Under the pieces are notes generated by a model, which did not search any database, was not told where the DNA came from, and saw only the letters and a list, made by a program, of their open reading frames with translations. From Planctomycetales bacterium (GTDB taxonomy: Bacteria > Planctomycetota > Planctomycetia > Isosphaerales > Isosphaeraceae): 64,000 nt of DNA. Made by a program: the position numbers and the translations under genes. This document shows, in pieces, positions 9,748-18,830 of the stretch. How positions within the stretch are numbered: position 1 is the stretch's first letter; each line of letters starts with the position of its first letter. Where the stretch lies: the NCBI GenBank assembly GCA_027451885.1, contig DAIDHX010000146.1, positions 80,803 through 144,802 on the forward strand. Direction: 5' to 3'.

Positions 9748-9954
9748 TGTAACTTCCCGCCATGCAGGGGTTGTTGCCGTCATCCGATTCGATCGTCCCC
9801 TCGAGGCTTGAAACGAGCGGGGCGAATTCGGCGTCTGAGAATCGCTGGCGGTGCACAATAGTGGGTACAGTCGCCGCGCCTGAGGGGAAATCGGCGTGAG
9901 CGATCGGGCGTCGGATGATGGCGTTCATTTCCAAGTCTTGAGGAGACCTGGCCT

Positions 9955-10149
9955 GTGGTGAAGCTTAGAGTTCGTGCCGGCGAATCGATCCAGGAAGCCG
10001 TACGCCGCTTCCGCAAGTTGTGCGAGCGGAGCGGACTTCGCAAGGAGATGCGTCGCAAGGCTTATTACGAGAAGCCCAGCGAGCGGCGGCGCCGGGAAGA
10101 GCTCAAGCGTTTGCGCAAGGCCCGCCAGCACCAGACGTCTCGCGTCTAG
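9955..10149 (+). CDS. rpsU: 30S ribosomal protein S21
   Basis: Protein of 64 residues: [20 protein letters not shown], then the very basic C-terminus with [19 protein letters not shown]. It starts with one of two adjacent GTG codons (9955 or 9958); AGGAG ends at 9945. S21 helps the small subunit engage initiation sites. The gene stands alone between the alpha operon and the convergent purB. Confidence 0.95.
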   Translation: MVKLRVRAGESIQEAVRRFRKLCERSGLRKEMRRKAYYEKPSERRRREELKRLRKARQHQTSRV

Positions 10150-10173
10150 GACCGGTTGCAGGATCGTCGCCGC

Positions 10174-11604
10174 CTAGACGCGCACTTCGTCTTCCAGGCG
10201 GCGCGAGACTTGGGCCCTGTAGCGATCGCGGATGGGCTCAACCTCGGCTTTCACAAAGTCGTCCACCTGCTGTGCGGATCGGCCGACGTAACGTGTCGGG
10301 TCGAGAATCGACTCCCAATCCAGCCTGGGGAACAGCGGATCGGAGCCGATGCGCTCGAGCAAGTCGTTCCGCGTGGCGCCGGCTTTGAGTGCGCTCGAAG
10401 CCGCGAGGGAATGCTCGCGAATGCGCGCGTGCAGATCCTGGCGGTCTCCGCCCGCGGAGACGGCTGCCATGAGCAGGTTCTCGGTGGCCATGAATGGAAG
10501 TTCCTCGTGAACGCGCCTGGCGGTGACCGCCGCATTGACCACGAGCCCCGGCACGACGCTCAGGTAGAGGTTGAGAATCGCGTCCACGGCCAGGAATGCC
10601 TGCGGGATGACAAGCCTGCGAATCGCGCTATCATCGAGCGTGCGCTCGAGCCACTGACATGCCGCGGTTTGCGCTGCGGCCGCCGGCAGCGCCTGGACGA
10701 ACCGGCCGAGCGAGCACATCCGTTCCGCGCGCATTGGATTCCGCTTGTAGGGCATCGCCGAGGAGCCGATTTGCTCGGCCTCGAACGGCTCCTCGAGCTC
10801 GCGCTCATGCGCCAGCAGGCGTAAATCCATGCCGAAGCGATGGGCGCTTTCTGCGATCCCCGCCAGGGCCCCGACAACCTGGCTATCCACCTTCCGTGAG
10901 TAAGTCTGACCCGACACCCGATAAACCTGCTCAAAGCCGAATGCCTGCGCCACCAGGCGATCGAGGGCCTCGACCCGGGCGTGATCTCCCTTGAACAAGG
11001 CAAGAAAGCTCGCCTGCGTGCCGGTTGTTCCCTTCACTCCCAGAAACCGCAGGCCGGCCAGCCGATGCTCGATCTCTCCCAGATCCAGAATCAACTCGTG
11101 ACACCACAGGGTTGCGCGCTTGCCCACTGTGACAAGCTGGGCTGGCTGGAAGTGGGTGTAGCCGAGGCAGGGGAGCGCCTTCCATTGCGTGGCGAAGCGG
11201 CCGAAGGCGTCGATCACGGCGACCACCTTGTCGCGGACGAACTCAAGCGCCTGGCGGATCAAGATGAGGTCAGTGTTGTCGGTGACGTAGCAGCTTGTCG
11301 CCCCCAGGTGAATGATCGGCCTGGCTTCAGGCGCCATGTCGCCAAAGGCGTGAATGTGGGCCATGACATCGTGGCGAAATCGCTTCTCGTATGCGTCTGC
11401 CGCCACGAAATCGATGTTGTCCACGTTCGCCTTCATGGCCGCGATCTGCTCGGCTGTGATCTCAAGACCGAGCGTGCGCTCGGCCTCCGCGAGTGCGATC
11501 CAGAGTCTGCGCCAGGTTGAGAACTTAACCTGGGCTGACCAAAGCCTGGCCATGCTCGCGCTCGCATAACGCGCGACCAACGGATTGTCATAAACCTCGT
11601 GCAT
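10174..11604 (-). CDS. purB: Adenylosuccinate lyase
   Basis: Protein of 476 residues starting MHEVYDNPLVARYAS at the ATG at 11604, which has GGGGGAG upstream; a longer reading frame to 11709 has no Shine-Dalgarno. The fumarase/aspartase-superfamily signature GSSAMPYKRNP (mobile loop with the catalytic Ser) is intact, and TSCYVTDNTDL is the second conserved block. It catalyses two steps of purine synthesis, release of fumarate from SAICAR and from adenylosuccinate. Convergent with rpsU and divergent from the SUF operon. Confidence 0.96.
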   Translation of the reverse strand: MHEVYDNPLVARYASASMARLWSAQVKFSTWRRLWIALAEAERTLGLEITAEQIAAMKANVDNIDFVAADAYEKRFRHDVMAHIHAFGDMAPEARPIIHLGATSCYVTDNTDLILIRQALEFVRDKVVAVIDAFGRFATQWKALPCLGYTHFQPAQLVTVGKRATLWCHELILDLGEIEHRLAGLRFLGVKGTTGTQASFLALFKGDHARVEALDRLVAQAFGFEQVYRVSGQTYSRKVDSQVVGALAGIAESAHRFGMDLRLLAHERELEEPFEAEQIGSSAMPYKRNPMRAERMCSLGRFVQALPAAAAQTAACQWLERTLDDSAIRRLVIPQAFLAVDAILNLYLSVVPGLVVNAAVTARRVHEELPFMATENLLMAAVSAGGDRQDLHARIREHSLAASSALKAGATRNDLLERIGSDPLFPRLDWESILDPTRYVGRSAQQVDDFVKAEVEPIRDRYRAQVSRRLEDEVRV

Positions 11605-11745
11605 GCACTCCCCCTGCGATCTGGAATCAGCCCCCAATCCTAGGGCGGTCGCACGCCCTGAGCAAGCACTCCGGTACCAAAGGGATGAGCAGATGACCGC
11701 CAGGCGCAAGATAAGACCGATACACAGGTTTCGCTTCGCGGCGGG

Positions 11746-11775
11746 GATTTTTCACAAAAAAACGTGTCAAAAATC
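11746..11775. promoter_or_regulatory. Inverted repeat upstream of sufR (candidate SufR operator)
   Basis: GATTTTTCACA and TGTCAAAAATC form 11-base arms that pair at 10 positions around an 8-base spacer (AAAAAACG). The element begins 126 nt and ends 97 nt upstream of the sufR start and lies just before the candidate -35, a typical place for a repressor or activator site. AT-rich arms stand out in this GC-rich DNA. Binding by SufR is inferred. Confidence 0.5.
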
Positions 11776-11787
11776 CGGGGCGGGGTC

Positions 11788-11815
11788 TTGCGGGTGGAGG
11801 GTGTCGATTTAGAAT
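11788..11815 (+). promoter_or_regulatory. Candidate promoter of the SUF operon
   Basis: TTGCGG and TAGAAT are separated by 16 nt, with the -10 matching five of six positions. It lies 56 nt before the sufR ATG and directly downstream of the inverted repeat. Confidence 0.4.
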
Positions 11816-11871
11816 AGTGCCAGCAACTGGAGAGGATCTAGGCCGCACTGAGATGTACAGGAAGTGGGGCG

Positions 11872-12504
11872 ATGTCGGAATCGGCGGATCGAAATCTGCT
11901 GGACGTCCTGCGCCGGAGCGGCCCGCTGACGATCGCCGAGCTGGTCGATCGGCTGGGAGTGACGGGCACGGCGGTGCGGAACCGGCTCGCGCGGCTGATC
12001 GACGCCGGTCTGGTGGTGCGTGAGGCGTTGCCTGGTGGACGCGGCCGGCCGCGGCACACGTATCAGGCGAGCGACCTTGCCAAGCGGCGTCTGGGGCAAA
12101 ATTACGCCGATCTCGCCGTGGTTCTCTGGGACGAGATGATGACCACGGTCGAGGATCGGCGGCTCAGGCGGCTCCTGTTTGCGAGAATCACGGAGCGGCT
12201 GGCTGACCTTTATCGCCAGGAAGTCCAGGGCGCGGAGTGGCAGGGGCGGCTCGTGCAGCTTTCGCATGTGCTCCATGGCCGCGGCGTCGAGGCTGAGGTG
12301 GCGCGAGACGCGGACGCGCTGCCGATTCTGCGACAACATTCTTGCCCTTACTTTGAACTTGCGGAAGCCGATCGGGCGATCTGTGCTCTCGAGCGGAAGA
12401 TGTTCGAGAAGATCGTCGGGCGCGGGCTGCGAATCAGCCAGTGCCGACTGGACGGCGACCGTTTCTGCGACTTCCAGGCCAAGCCAATTCCCGCGGTGGG
12501 CTAG
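11872..12504 (+). CDS. sufR: SufR-like iron-sulfur transcriptional regulator
   Basis: Protein of 210 residues with an N-terminal winged helix (residues 8-70, SGPLTIAELVDRLGVTGTAV then RGRPRHTYQ wing) and a C-terminal domain with four cysteines: 158, 171, 191 and 199. The Cys158-x12-Cys171-x27-Cys199 spacing matches what I recall for the cluster ligands of cyanobacterial SufR. Such proteins bind a [4Fe-4S] or [2Fe-2S] cluster and repress the suf genes when clusters are plentiful. It heads the operon, 106 nt before sufC. ATG at 11872 with AGGAAG upstream. Confidence 0.8.
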   Translation: MSESADRNLLDVLRRSGPLTIAELVDRLGVTGTAVRNRLARLIDAGLVVREALPGGRGRPRHTYQASDLAKRRLGQNYADLAVVLWDEMMTTVEDRRLRRLLFARITERLADLYRQEVQGAEWQGRLVQLSHVLHGRGVEAEVARDADALPILRQHSCPYFELAEADRAICALERKMFEKIVGRGLRISQCRLDGDRFCDFQAKPIPAVG

Positions 12505-12610
12505 GAAGTTCCGCGGCCGCCGGCCCAGCCGGCTTTGAATGAATCTCTTCGCGGCCCTTGAGCCGCGTTTTTGTGAGATCCGATCGAACGAGACCCGAGG
12601 CGAGTGACGC

Positions 12611-13438
12611 ATGAGTCGAGTGCTGAAGATTGAAAATCTGCATGTTTCGGTCGAGGGCAAGCCGATCCTCCGCGGCGTGGACCTGACACTCCGCGAGGGC
12701 GAAGTCCACGCGCTCATGGGGCCGAACGGATCGGGCAAGAGCACGCTTAGCTACGCTCTGGCCGGCCATCCTCGTTACGAGATTACCGAGGGCTCAGTCA
12801 CGCTTGATGGCCACGACCTGGTCGGCCTCGAGGCTGACGAGCGGGCCAAGGCAGGGTTATTCCTCGCATTTCAGTATCCGACTGTGATTCCCGGCGTCAC
12901 GCTCGCGAATTTTCTGCGGCACGCGGTGAGCAACGTGCGCCGGCCCGACCGCAAGGAAGGCGAGGACTTGATCGCGATGCGCGAGTTCCGCAAGGAATTA
13001 CGCGACCAGATGGACGAGCTCGGCATGGATCAGGAATTCGCCCGCCGGTACCTGAACGACGGCTTCTCTGGCGGCGAAAAGAAGCGTGCCGAGATCCTCC
13101 AGCTTGCGATGCTCCGACCCGCGTTCGCCATTCTTGACGAAACCGACAGCGGCCTCGACATCGACGCCGTGCGGATCGTCTCGGAGGGGGTCAATCGCGT
13201 CGCCGAGCGGAACCATACCGGCGTGCTCGTGATCACCCACTACGAGCGAATTCTGACCTATATCAAGCCGAGCTTCGTGCACATCCTCTACGGCGGCCGC
13301 ATCGTCGAGGAAGGCGGTCCGGAGCTTGTCAAGGCACTCGAGAGTCAGGGCTACGACTGGGTGCGCGAAAAGCATCCTGACGCCGCCCGCGCCGAAGACG
13401 AGCTGGAAGCCGCCGCCAAGCCGCACGCCATGGTTTGA
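12611..13438 (+). CDS. sufC: Fe-S cluster assembly ATPase SufC
   Basis: ABC-type ATPase of 275 residues: Walker A GPNGSGKS (37-44), Q-loop FQYP (87-90), signature FSGGEKKR (152-159), Walker B AILDE (173-177) and the SufC-typical DSGLDIDAV. It powers the SufB-SufD scaffold in the cytoplasm. The length is slightly above the usual 245-260 because of a charged C-terminal tail. The large open frame on the opposite strand through this gene and sufB is a codon-bias shadow. Confidence 0.97.
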   Translation: MSRVLKIENLHVSVEGKPILRGVDLTLREGEVHALMGPNGSGKSTLSYALAGHPRYEITEGSVTLDGHDLVGLEADERAKAGLFLAFQYPTVIPGVTLANFLRHAVSNVRRPDRKEGEDLIAMREFRKELRDQMDELGMDQEFARRYLNDGFSGGEKKRAEILQLAMLRPAFAILDETDSGLDIDAVRIVSEGVNRVAERNHTGVLVITHYERILTYIKPSFVHILYGGRIVEEGGPELVKALESQGYDWVREKHPDAARAEDELEAAAKPHAMV

Positions 13439-13501
13439 CCAAACTCCCTGGCGGCGAGTGCTCGAAAACACCCCCACGAACATGGAATGAGGACTCGAAC
13501 G

Positions 13502-14917
13502 ATGGCGACCGACCTGAACTTGCAAGTGGCCGGCATCAAGGAAGAATACAAGTACGGCTTTCGCGATTCCGACGACAACTACGCTTACAAGAGCGGCAAA
13601 GGGCTCTCGCGCGAGGTCGTCTGCCAGATCTCCGAAATGAAGAACGAGCCCGCCTGGATGCGGGACTTCCGCCTCAAGGCCCTCGAGGTCTTTCAACAAA
13701 AGGCGACTCCGCTCTGGGGCGGCGACCTGTCCACGCTGAACTTCGATGACATTCACTACTACATGAAGGCCACGGACCGGCAGGGCAAGAGCTGGGACGA
13801 CGTGCCCGCGGACATCAAGAATACCTTCGATAAACTGGGCATTCCCGAGGCCGAGCGTAAGTTTTTGGCCGGCGTGGGCGCTCAGTATGAATCGGAGGTC
13901 GTTTATCACAGCCTGCGAGAAGATCTCCAGAAAAAAGGGGTGATCTTCGTCGACACCGACACAGCCGTGCGCGAGCATCCCGATCTGGTTCGGGAGTATT
14001 TCGGCACGGTCATCCCAATCCAGGACAACAAGTTCGCCGCGCTGAATTCCGCGGTCTGGAGCGGGGGCTCGTTTGTCTACATTCCCAAGGGTGTTTCGGT
14101 CGACGTCCCGCTGCAGGCCTATTTTCGGATCAACGCCGAGAACATGGGCCAGTTCGAGCGGACGTTGATCATCGTCGAGGAAGGCGCCTCGGTTCACTAT
14201 GTCGAGGGCTGCACAGCGCCCATTTACACGAGCGAGAGCCTGCACTCGGCGGTGGTCGAGATCATCGTCAAGAAGCATGGCCGCTGCCGTTACACGACGA
14301 TCCAGAACTGGGCGAACAACATCTACAATCTGGTGACCAAGCGTGCGGTCGCCCACGAAGACGCGCTCATGGAATGGGTCGACGGCAACCTGGGCAGCCG
14401 GCTCACGATGAAGTACCCCGCCGTCTACATGGTCGGCAAGGGGGCGCGAGGCGAGATTCTCTCGATCGCGTTCGCGGGCAGGGGCCAGCATCAGGACGCG
14501 GGCGGCAAGGTGGTGCACGCCGCGCCTTACACCAGCTCGCGAATCATCTCCAAGAGCATCAGCAAGAATGGCGGGCGGGCCAGCTACCGCGGCTTGCTCA
14601 AAATCGCTGATGGCGCCCGCGGGGCGAAATCGAACGTCGTCTGCGATGCGCTCATTCTTGATGAGATCAGCCGGTCCGACACCTATCCGTCGATCGAGAT
14701 CAACGAGGACGACGTCAAGATCGGGCACGAGGCCAGCGTCTCCAAGATCGGCGAGGAACAGCTCTTCTACCTCATGAGCCGCGGCCTGTCGGAGGCCGAG
14801 GCCTCGACCATGATTGTGAGTGGGTTCATCGAGCCGCTCGTCAAGGAGCTGCCGATGGAATACGCGGTCGAGATGAACAAGCTTATTCAGCTTCAGATGG
14901 AAGGCTCGGTCGGCTAG
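13502..14917 (+). CDS. sufB: Fe-S cluster scaffold protein SufB
   Basis: Protein of 471 residues, normal for SufB. It begins [20 protein letters not shown]; the ATG at 13502 has AGGA upstream, while an in-frame ATG at 13487 overlaps that site. Conserved blocks include [17 protein letters not shown], the beta-helix core with [19 protein letters not shown], and [11 protein letters not shown], which should contain the cysteine involved in cluster assembly. Its stop codon is followed immediately by the sufD start, so the two are translationally coupled. Confidence 0.97.
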   Translation: MATDLNLQVAGIKEEYKYGFRDSDDNYAYKSGKGLSREVVCQISEMKNEPAWMRDFRLKALEVFQQKATPLWGGDLSTLNFDDIHYYMKATDRQGKSWDDVPADIKNTFDKLGIPEAERKFLAGVGAQYESEVVYHSLREDLQKKGVIFVDTDTAVREHPDLVREYFGTVIPIQDNKFAALNSAVWSGGSFVYIPKGVSVDVPLQAYFRINAENMGQFERTLIIVEEGASVHYVEGCTAPIYTSESLHSAVVEIIVKKHGRCRYTTIQNWANNIYNLVTKRAVAHEDALMEWVDGNLGSRLTMKYPAVYMVGKGARGEILSIAFAGRGQHQDAGGKVVHAAPYTSSRIISKSISKNGGRASYRGLLKIADGARGAKSNVVCDALILDEISRSDTYPSIEINEDDVKIGHEASVSKIGEEQLFYLMSRGLSEAEASTMIVSGFIEPLVKELPMEYAVEMNKLIQLQMEGSVG

Positions 14918-16198
14918 GTGGCTACATCGATGGACATTGCTCAGAAAGCGGCCTCGGGGTTTGACGAGGCGGTGTTTTCGCGATTTGCCGCGGGGCGGAA
15001 CGAGCCGGCGTGGCTCCTCGAGCGAAGGCGCGAGGCATTCGCGCACCTCAGTGCGCTCGGGCTTCCGAGCTCAAGTGATGACGAATGGCGGCGGACCGAT
15101 ATTCGCGGGTTCCGATTCGACGCTTTCTCTGCACCGGGAGGCGAGACGAACGCGACCCAGGAATCGGCCGCGGGACTGGTGCATCACGACGGCGCGCTCG
15201 CAGGCAAGTCCGTCCAGGAATCCGGCGGCGCCCGGCTGATGGATCTCGCACAGGCTGTGCTTGAAATCCCAGAGCTCCTCCATCGTTATTTTGCAACCCG
15301 CGCGGTCACGGCAAATGAGGACGTCTTCGCCGCGCTTCATACCGCGTTCTGCTCGAGCGGGACGGTTCTCCACGTGCCCCGAGGCGTGCGCGTCGAAGCG
15401 CCGTTTCTCAGCACCATCGGCCTATCCGGCGGCCGGACTGACTTTAGCCACACGCTCGTCCTGGTTGAAGAAGGGGCCGAAGCCGCACTCGTTCGAGAGG
15501 CACACACGCTCGACGCGAGTGACGAACCCGCTCTGCACGCGGGAGCACTCGAAATCTTCGTGGCCCCAGGCGCTCGCCTGAAGATCGTCGATGTGCAGAA
15601 CTGGGGCTTACAGACCTGGCACTTCAGCCGCGAACGCGCCTTCGTGGCCAGGGATGCATCTCTCGACTGGAGTGTCGCCGGATTCGGCTCACGGCTGGCC
15701 AAGGTCAACCAGGAAGTCGTTCTCGACGGTCCGGGCGCATCCGCCAAGGTGAACGGGGTGATGTTCACCTCCGGCCGCCAGCATCTCGCGTATTTCACGC
15801 GCCAGGATCACCGGGCTCCCCACACCACGAGCGACCTCCTCTACAAGGGCGGGCTCAGGGATCGGTCGCGGATCGTCTGGAAGGGCATGATCCGCGTGGA
15901 GAAGGACGCGCAGCGAACCGACGCCTATCAGCGCAACGATAACCTGGTTCTTTCCGAGAGAGCCCGAGCCGACTCGATCCCGGGCCTGGAAATCGAGGCC
16001 AACGACGTTCGCTGCACCCACGGCGCGACTGCGGGGCGAGTCGACGAAGACATGGTCTTTTACGCCCAGGCCCGCGGCGTTCCACGCCAGGACGCGGTGC
16101 GGCTAGTCGTTGAAGGTTTTTTCACCGACGTGGTCGATCGCGTGCCGATCGAGTCCGCACGCGAAGCCCTGCGGGGCAAGCTCACCGCCAAGCTGTGA
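14918..16198 (+). CDS. sufD: Fe-S cluster assembly protein SufD
   Basis: Protein of 426 residues related to SufB (beta-helix core). GTG start directly abutting the sufB stop; an ATG at 14930 is the alternative. Diagnostic segments: [48 protein letters not shown] and [20 protein letters not shown] with the conserved His of the SufB-SufD interface. It forms the SufBC2D complex with the two upstream gene products. Confidence 0.95.
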   Translation: MATSMDIAQKAASGFDEAVFSRFAAGRNEPAWLLERRREAFAHLSALGLPSSSDDEWRRTDIRGFRFDAFSAPGGETNATQESAAGLVHHDGALAGKSVQESGGARLMDLAQAVLEIPELLHRYFATRAVTANEDVFAALHTAFCSSGTVLHVPRGVRVEAPFLSTIGLSGGRTDFSHTLVLVEEGAEAALVREAHTLDASDEPALHAGALEIFVAPGARLKIVDVQNWGLQTWHFSRERAFVARDASLDWSVAGFGSRLAKVNQEVVLDGPGASAKVNGVMFTSGRQHLAYFTRQDHRAPHTTSDLLYKGGLRDRSRIVWKGMIRVEKDAQRTDAYQRNDNLVLSERARADSIPGLEIEANDVRCTHGATAGRVDEDMVFYAQARGVPRQDAVRLVVEGFFTDVVDRVPIESAREALRGKLTAKL

Positions 16199-16332
16199 TT
16201 CCTGCCGCGCGGGTTCGCCGCCCGGGCGACCGTGCGATCGACGCCGAACGATCCTTCGGCCGCGGCCCCTCGATCCAAGCGAGGATCATCAAACAAGCCG
16301 CATCAAGTCCGTCACCCTGGGAGATTTCGATC

Positions 16333-17187
16333 ATGGCAGAAGCGTACGCTCATCCCGAAGTCATTGTCTCCGCCGACTGGGTCGTGGCCCACCTGAACGA
16401 CCCCAAGGTGAGGATCGTCGAGAGCGACGAGGACATCCTCCTGTACGATCTCGCCCACATCCCTGGCGCGGTTCGAATTGACTGGCAGGGCGACTTGCAG
16501 GATCAGCTTGTCCGGGATTACATCAATCCGGAGAAATTCGCCGCGCTCTGCTCGCGCTCAGGGATCACGCCTGACACCACAGTCGTCTTTTACGGCGACA
16601 AGTCGAACTGGTGGGCGTGCTATGCATTCTGGGCGTTCAAGCTCTTTGGCCACGCCGATTGCCGCGTCCTCAACGGCGGCCGCAAGCTTTGGCTCGACCA
16701 GGGGCGTCCAACCAGCACCGAGGTCCCGAAGTATCCGGCCACGCAATACTCCGTCAAGGGAGGCGACGTGGCCAGGATCCGCATCTTCCGCGATGGCGTG
16801 CTTGCCCACTCGAACAGCGGCTTGCCCTTGCTTGACGTGCGCAGTCCCAAGGAATTCACCGGTGAGAAACTCCACATGGAGGATTATCCCCAGGAAGGCG
16901 CGCTCCGCGGCGGCCATATTCCGGGCGCCAAGAATGTGCCCTGGTCCCGCGCAGTGAACGAGGACGGCACGTTCAAGTCAGTCGCCGAGCTCAAGTCCAT
17001 TTTTGAGACCGAGATCGGCCTCAAGCCCAGCGACAACGTCGTCGCTTACTGCCGCATCGGTGAACGTTCGAGCCTAACCTGGTTCGTGCTCACGTATTTG
17101 CTCGGCTACCCCCAGGTGCGCAATTACGACGGCTCCTGGACCGAGTGGGGCAACCTGGTTGGAGCACCGATCGCCAAGGGTGCCTGA
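16333..17187 (+). CDS. Thiosulfate sulfurtransferase (tandem rhodanese)
   Basis: Protein of 285 residues with two rhodanese domains. The second carries the active-site loop CRIGERSS with catalytic Cys240, the six-residue loop typical of thiosulfate sulfurtransferases of the CysA/SseA kind; the first domain is catalytically silent as usual (Asp89-Lys90 at the loop). It moves sulfane sulfur from thiosulfate to a thiophilic acceptor. ATG at 16333 with GGGAG 9 nt upstream. It occupies the slot between sufD and sufE where a cysteine desulfurase gene would be expected, which suggests a role in sulfur supply or trafficking for cluster assembly. Confidence 0.93.
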   Translation: MAEAYAHPEVIVSADWVVAHLNDPKVRIVESDEDILLYDLAHIPGAVRIDWQGDLQDQLVRDYINPEKFAALCSRSGITPDTTVVFYGDKSNWWACYAFWAFKLFGHADCRVLNGGRKLWLDQGRPTSTEVPKYPATQYSVKGGDVARIRIFRDGVLAHSNSGLPLLDVRSPKEFTGEKLHMEDYPQEGALRGGHIPGAKNVPWSRAVNEDGTFKSVAELKSIFETEIGLKPSDNVVAYCRIGERSSLTWFVLTYLLGYPQVRNYDGSWTEWGNLVGAPIAKGA

Positions 17188-17237
17188 GCGGCCGAAGGGC
17201 AATGGATCCGAGAACGGCAAGGGATTCGAGAACGCTG

Positions 17238-17693
17238 ATGCCAGGCGAGCTTGATTCAATCGTCGAAGAAATGAGCGGCTGTGACCGGCAGGAGCGAATC
17301 GACATGTTGCTCGATTTCGCTCGGCGGTTGCCGCCGCTTCCCGAGAGGCTGGCCGCGCACAAGGATGCCTCGCACAGAGTCGAGGAATGCCAGTCCCCCG
17401 TTTATCTGTTCGTGGAATTCATCGGGGATCAGATCGCGCTTTACGCCGACGCCCCGATCGAGGCGCCGACCGTTCGGGGCTTTGTCGCGCTTCTGCTCGA
17501 AGGACTCAATGGCGCAACGCTCGAAGACGTTCTCAAGGTCCCTAACGACCTCGTCGAGCGTTGCGGGCTTACGGAAATTCTGGGCATGCTGCGGGTGCGA
17601 GGACTGGGAGGCGTACTCCGCCGCGTGAAAAGCGAAGCCACGCGGGCTGCCATGGCCCGGTCCGAGCCTCCCGCGGGCGGTGCGCCCGCCTGA
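17238..17693 (+). CDS. sufE: Sulfur acceptor/transfer protein SufE
   Basis: About 151 residues. The SufE fold is recognisable from LPPLPE, then HRVEECQSPVYLFVE with the sulfur-accepting cysteine, which is residue 51 when the ATG at 17238 is used; Escherichia coli SufE also has it at 51. ATG at 17202 and further upstream codons are possible starts but give non-conserved extensions. SufE normally receives persulfide from SufS and hands it to SufB; here the only sulfur enzyme beside it is the rhodanese. Confidence 0.9.
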   Translation: MPGELDSIVEEMSGCDRQERIDMLLDFARRLPPLPERLAAHKDASHRVEECQSPVYLFVEFIGDQIALYADAPIEAPTVRGFVALLLEGLNGATLEDVLKVPNDLVERCGLTEILGMLRVRGLGGVLRRVKSEATRAAMARSEPPAGGAPA

Positions 17694-17735
17694 GTTGAGA
17701 CTCAAATTCATTACCCGCAGGGAGAGTTCGCGGTC

Positions 17736-18050
17736 ATGGCATCGTTGACAAAAGTGGCCGAGCCAAACGAGCTCGCGCCAGGAGATAAGAAACTCGTCGA
17801 GATCGACGGACGGGCAATCGCCCTGTTCAATGTGGAAGGTTCTTTCCACGCGATCGACGATATCTGCACCCACGACGGTGGGCCGCTCGCCGAAGGGGAG
17901 CTATTCGGCCGCGAAATCATGTGCCCGCGCCACGGCGCACGCTTCGACGTCGTGACTGGCCGACCCCTTTGCATGCCCGCTGTCGAGCCGGTCGCTGTGC
18001 ATCTGGTTGAGCTTCGTCCCGACGGCGTCTACGTTGCGATCGAGGACTGA
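17736..18050 (+). CDS. Rieske [2Fe-2S] ferredoxin-type protein
   Basis: A 104-residue single-domain protein. The two Rieske cluster boxes are CTHDGGPL and CPRHGARFD, giving the Cys-x-His ... Cys-x2-His ligands. It resembles the ferredoxin subunit of non-heme oxygenases and the small Rieske proteins frequently encoded with suf genes. In this operon it could be an electron donor or a client and sensor of cluster assembly; its partner is not visible. GGGAGAG precedes the ATG. Confidence 0.93.
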   Translation: MASLTKVAEPNELAPGDKKLVEIDGRAIALFNVEGSFHAIDDICTHDGGPLAEGELFGREIMCPRHGARFDVVTGRPLCMPAVEPVAVHLVELRPDGVYVAIED

Positions 18051-18122
18051 GCCTCGCTCTCGCCCTCGCGTCAGCCGTCGTTTTCCACCAATCCGATCAC
18101 AGGAATCAGGACTACTCAGATC

Positions 18123-18422
18123 ATGATCGACCAGGAATTGATCTTCTCCGCGCTCCGGGGCGTCAAGGATCCCGAACTCAGCGTCAACGTGGTCGACCTC
18201 GGCCTGGTGTACGCTGTCCAGACCAACGAAGGAGAAGTGAGCGTCGAGATGACCCTCACCTCGCCAGCATGCCCTGCCGGTCCCGAGATCCTTCGAAACG
18301 CGAAACAGGCGATCGAGAAAATCGAGGGGGTGACCAAGGCCACCGTCTCGCTCGTGATGTCACCCCCGTGGTCGCCCGAGCGAATGACCGACGCGGCACG
18401 CGACGAGCTTGGGATCTTCTGA
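18123..18422 (+). CDS. sufT: SufT-like DUF59 / MIP18-family protein
   Basis: A 99-residue protein of the DUF59 family: VKDPELSVNVVDLGLVY, the TLTSPACPAGPEI loop with the conserved cysteine, and VSLVMSPPWSPERMTDAAR. Members named SufT, PaaD or MIP18 act in maturation of Fe-S proteins, and SufT genes commonly close suf operons. The C-terminal PPW...R..M..A....LG signature is intact. ATG at 18123 follows AGGACT by about 12 nt. Confidence 0.9.
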   Translation: MIDQELIFSALRGVKDPELSVNVVDLGLVYAVQTNEGEVSVEMTLTSPACPAGPEILRNAKQAIEKIEGVTKATVSLVMSPPWSPERMTDAARDELGIF

Positions 18423-18830
18423 AATCCCGCCTGGACGCGGATACCTGGTCATTCTCGGCCAGCTTCATGTGGAACCTCCCTTCCAACTCGGATTCCCGCT
18501 TTTGCATTGAAGTTCCCGAACAACACAAGCCGCCGACTCGTCCTAAGAAAACAGCCCACACGTTGCCGCCAAACATCACGACGGAATGATTTCGGTACTC
18601 CGGACGAGGGGCTGATGAATCTTTTGTGCCTTTGTGATACGTTCAGGCTCTAGCCAGGCGAGCGCATCGACCGAGGGACAAGGACTGGTCCCGATTGGGC
18701 CGGCTGCTCGCGCGACGAGAGGCGCGAGGCGGCTTATCTATGAGAGGCCGGGCGACTCGCGCGAGGCAGCGGCGACAACGACGACGTGTCCGGTGACCTT
18801 AGTAGGTTCCCGTTTACGGGATAGAGCATC
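18423..18830. other. Intergenic region after the SUF operon
   Basis: 408 nt between the SufT-like gene and the next regulator. No plausible gene. No clear intrinsic terminator follows the operon. The only strong element seen is the palindrome at 18808-18821, annotated separately. Confidence 0.6.
18808..18821. promoter_or_regulatory. Palindrome overlapping the translation-initiation region of the HTH/S24 regulator
   Basis: TCCCGTTTACGGGA has perfect 6-base arms around a 2-base centre and ends 9 nt before the GTG start at 18831. Its position suits an autoregulatory operator or an RNA hairpin that masks the ribosome site. Confidence 0.4.

Larger units (their letters stand above)
9447..9954. other. 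Divergent intergenic region between rpmJ and rpsU
   Basis: 508 nt without a convincing gene. It should hold the leftward alpha-operon promoter and the rightward rpsU promoter, both annotated separately as candidates. The roughly 200 nt between the rpsU promoter candidate and the gene includes complementary AGGGG and CCCCT segments that could fold into a leader structure. Confidence 0.7.

Noticed and set aside
12998..15046. A 682-codon open frame on the minus strand across sufC and sufB
   Set aside because: It is the exact antisense of two well-conserved genes, has no family resemblance, and such frames are expected from strong GC bias at third codon positions.
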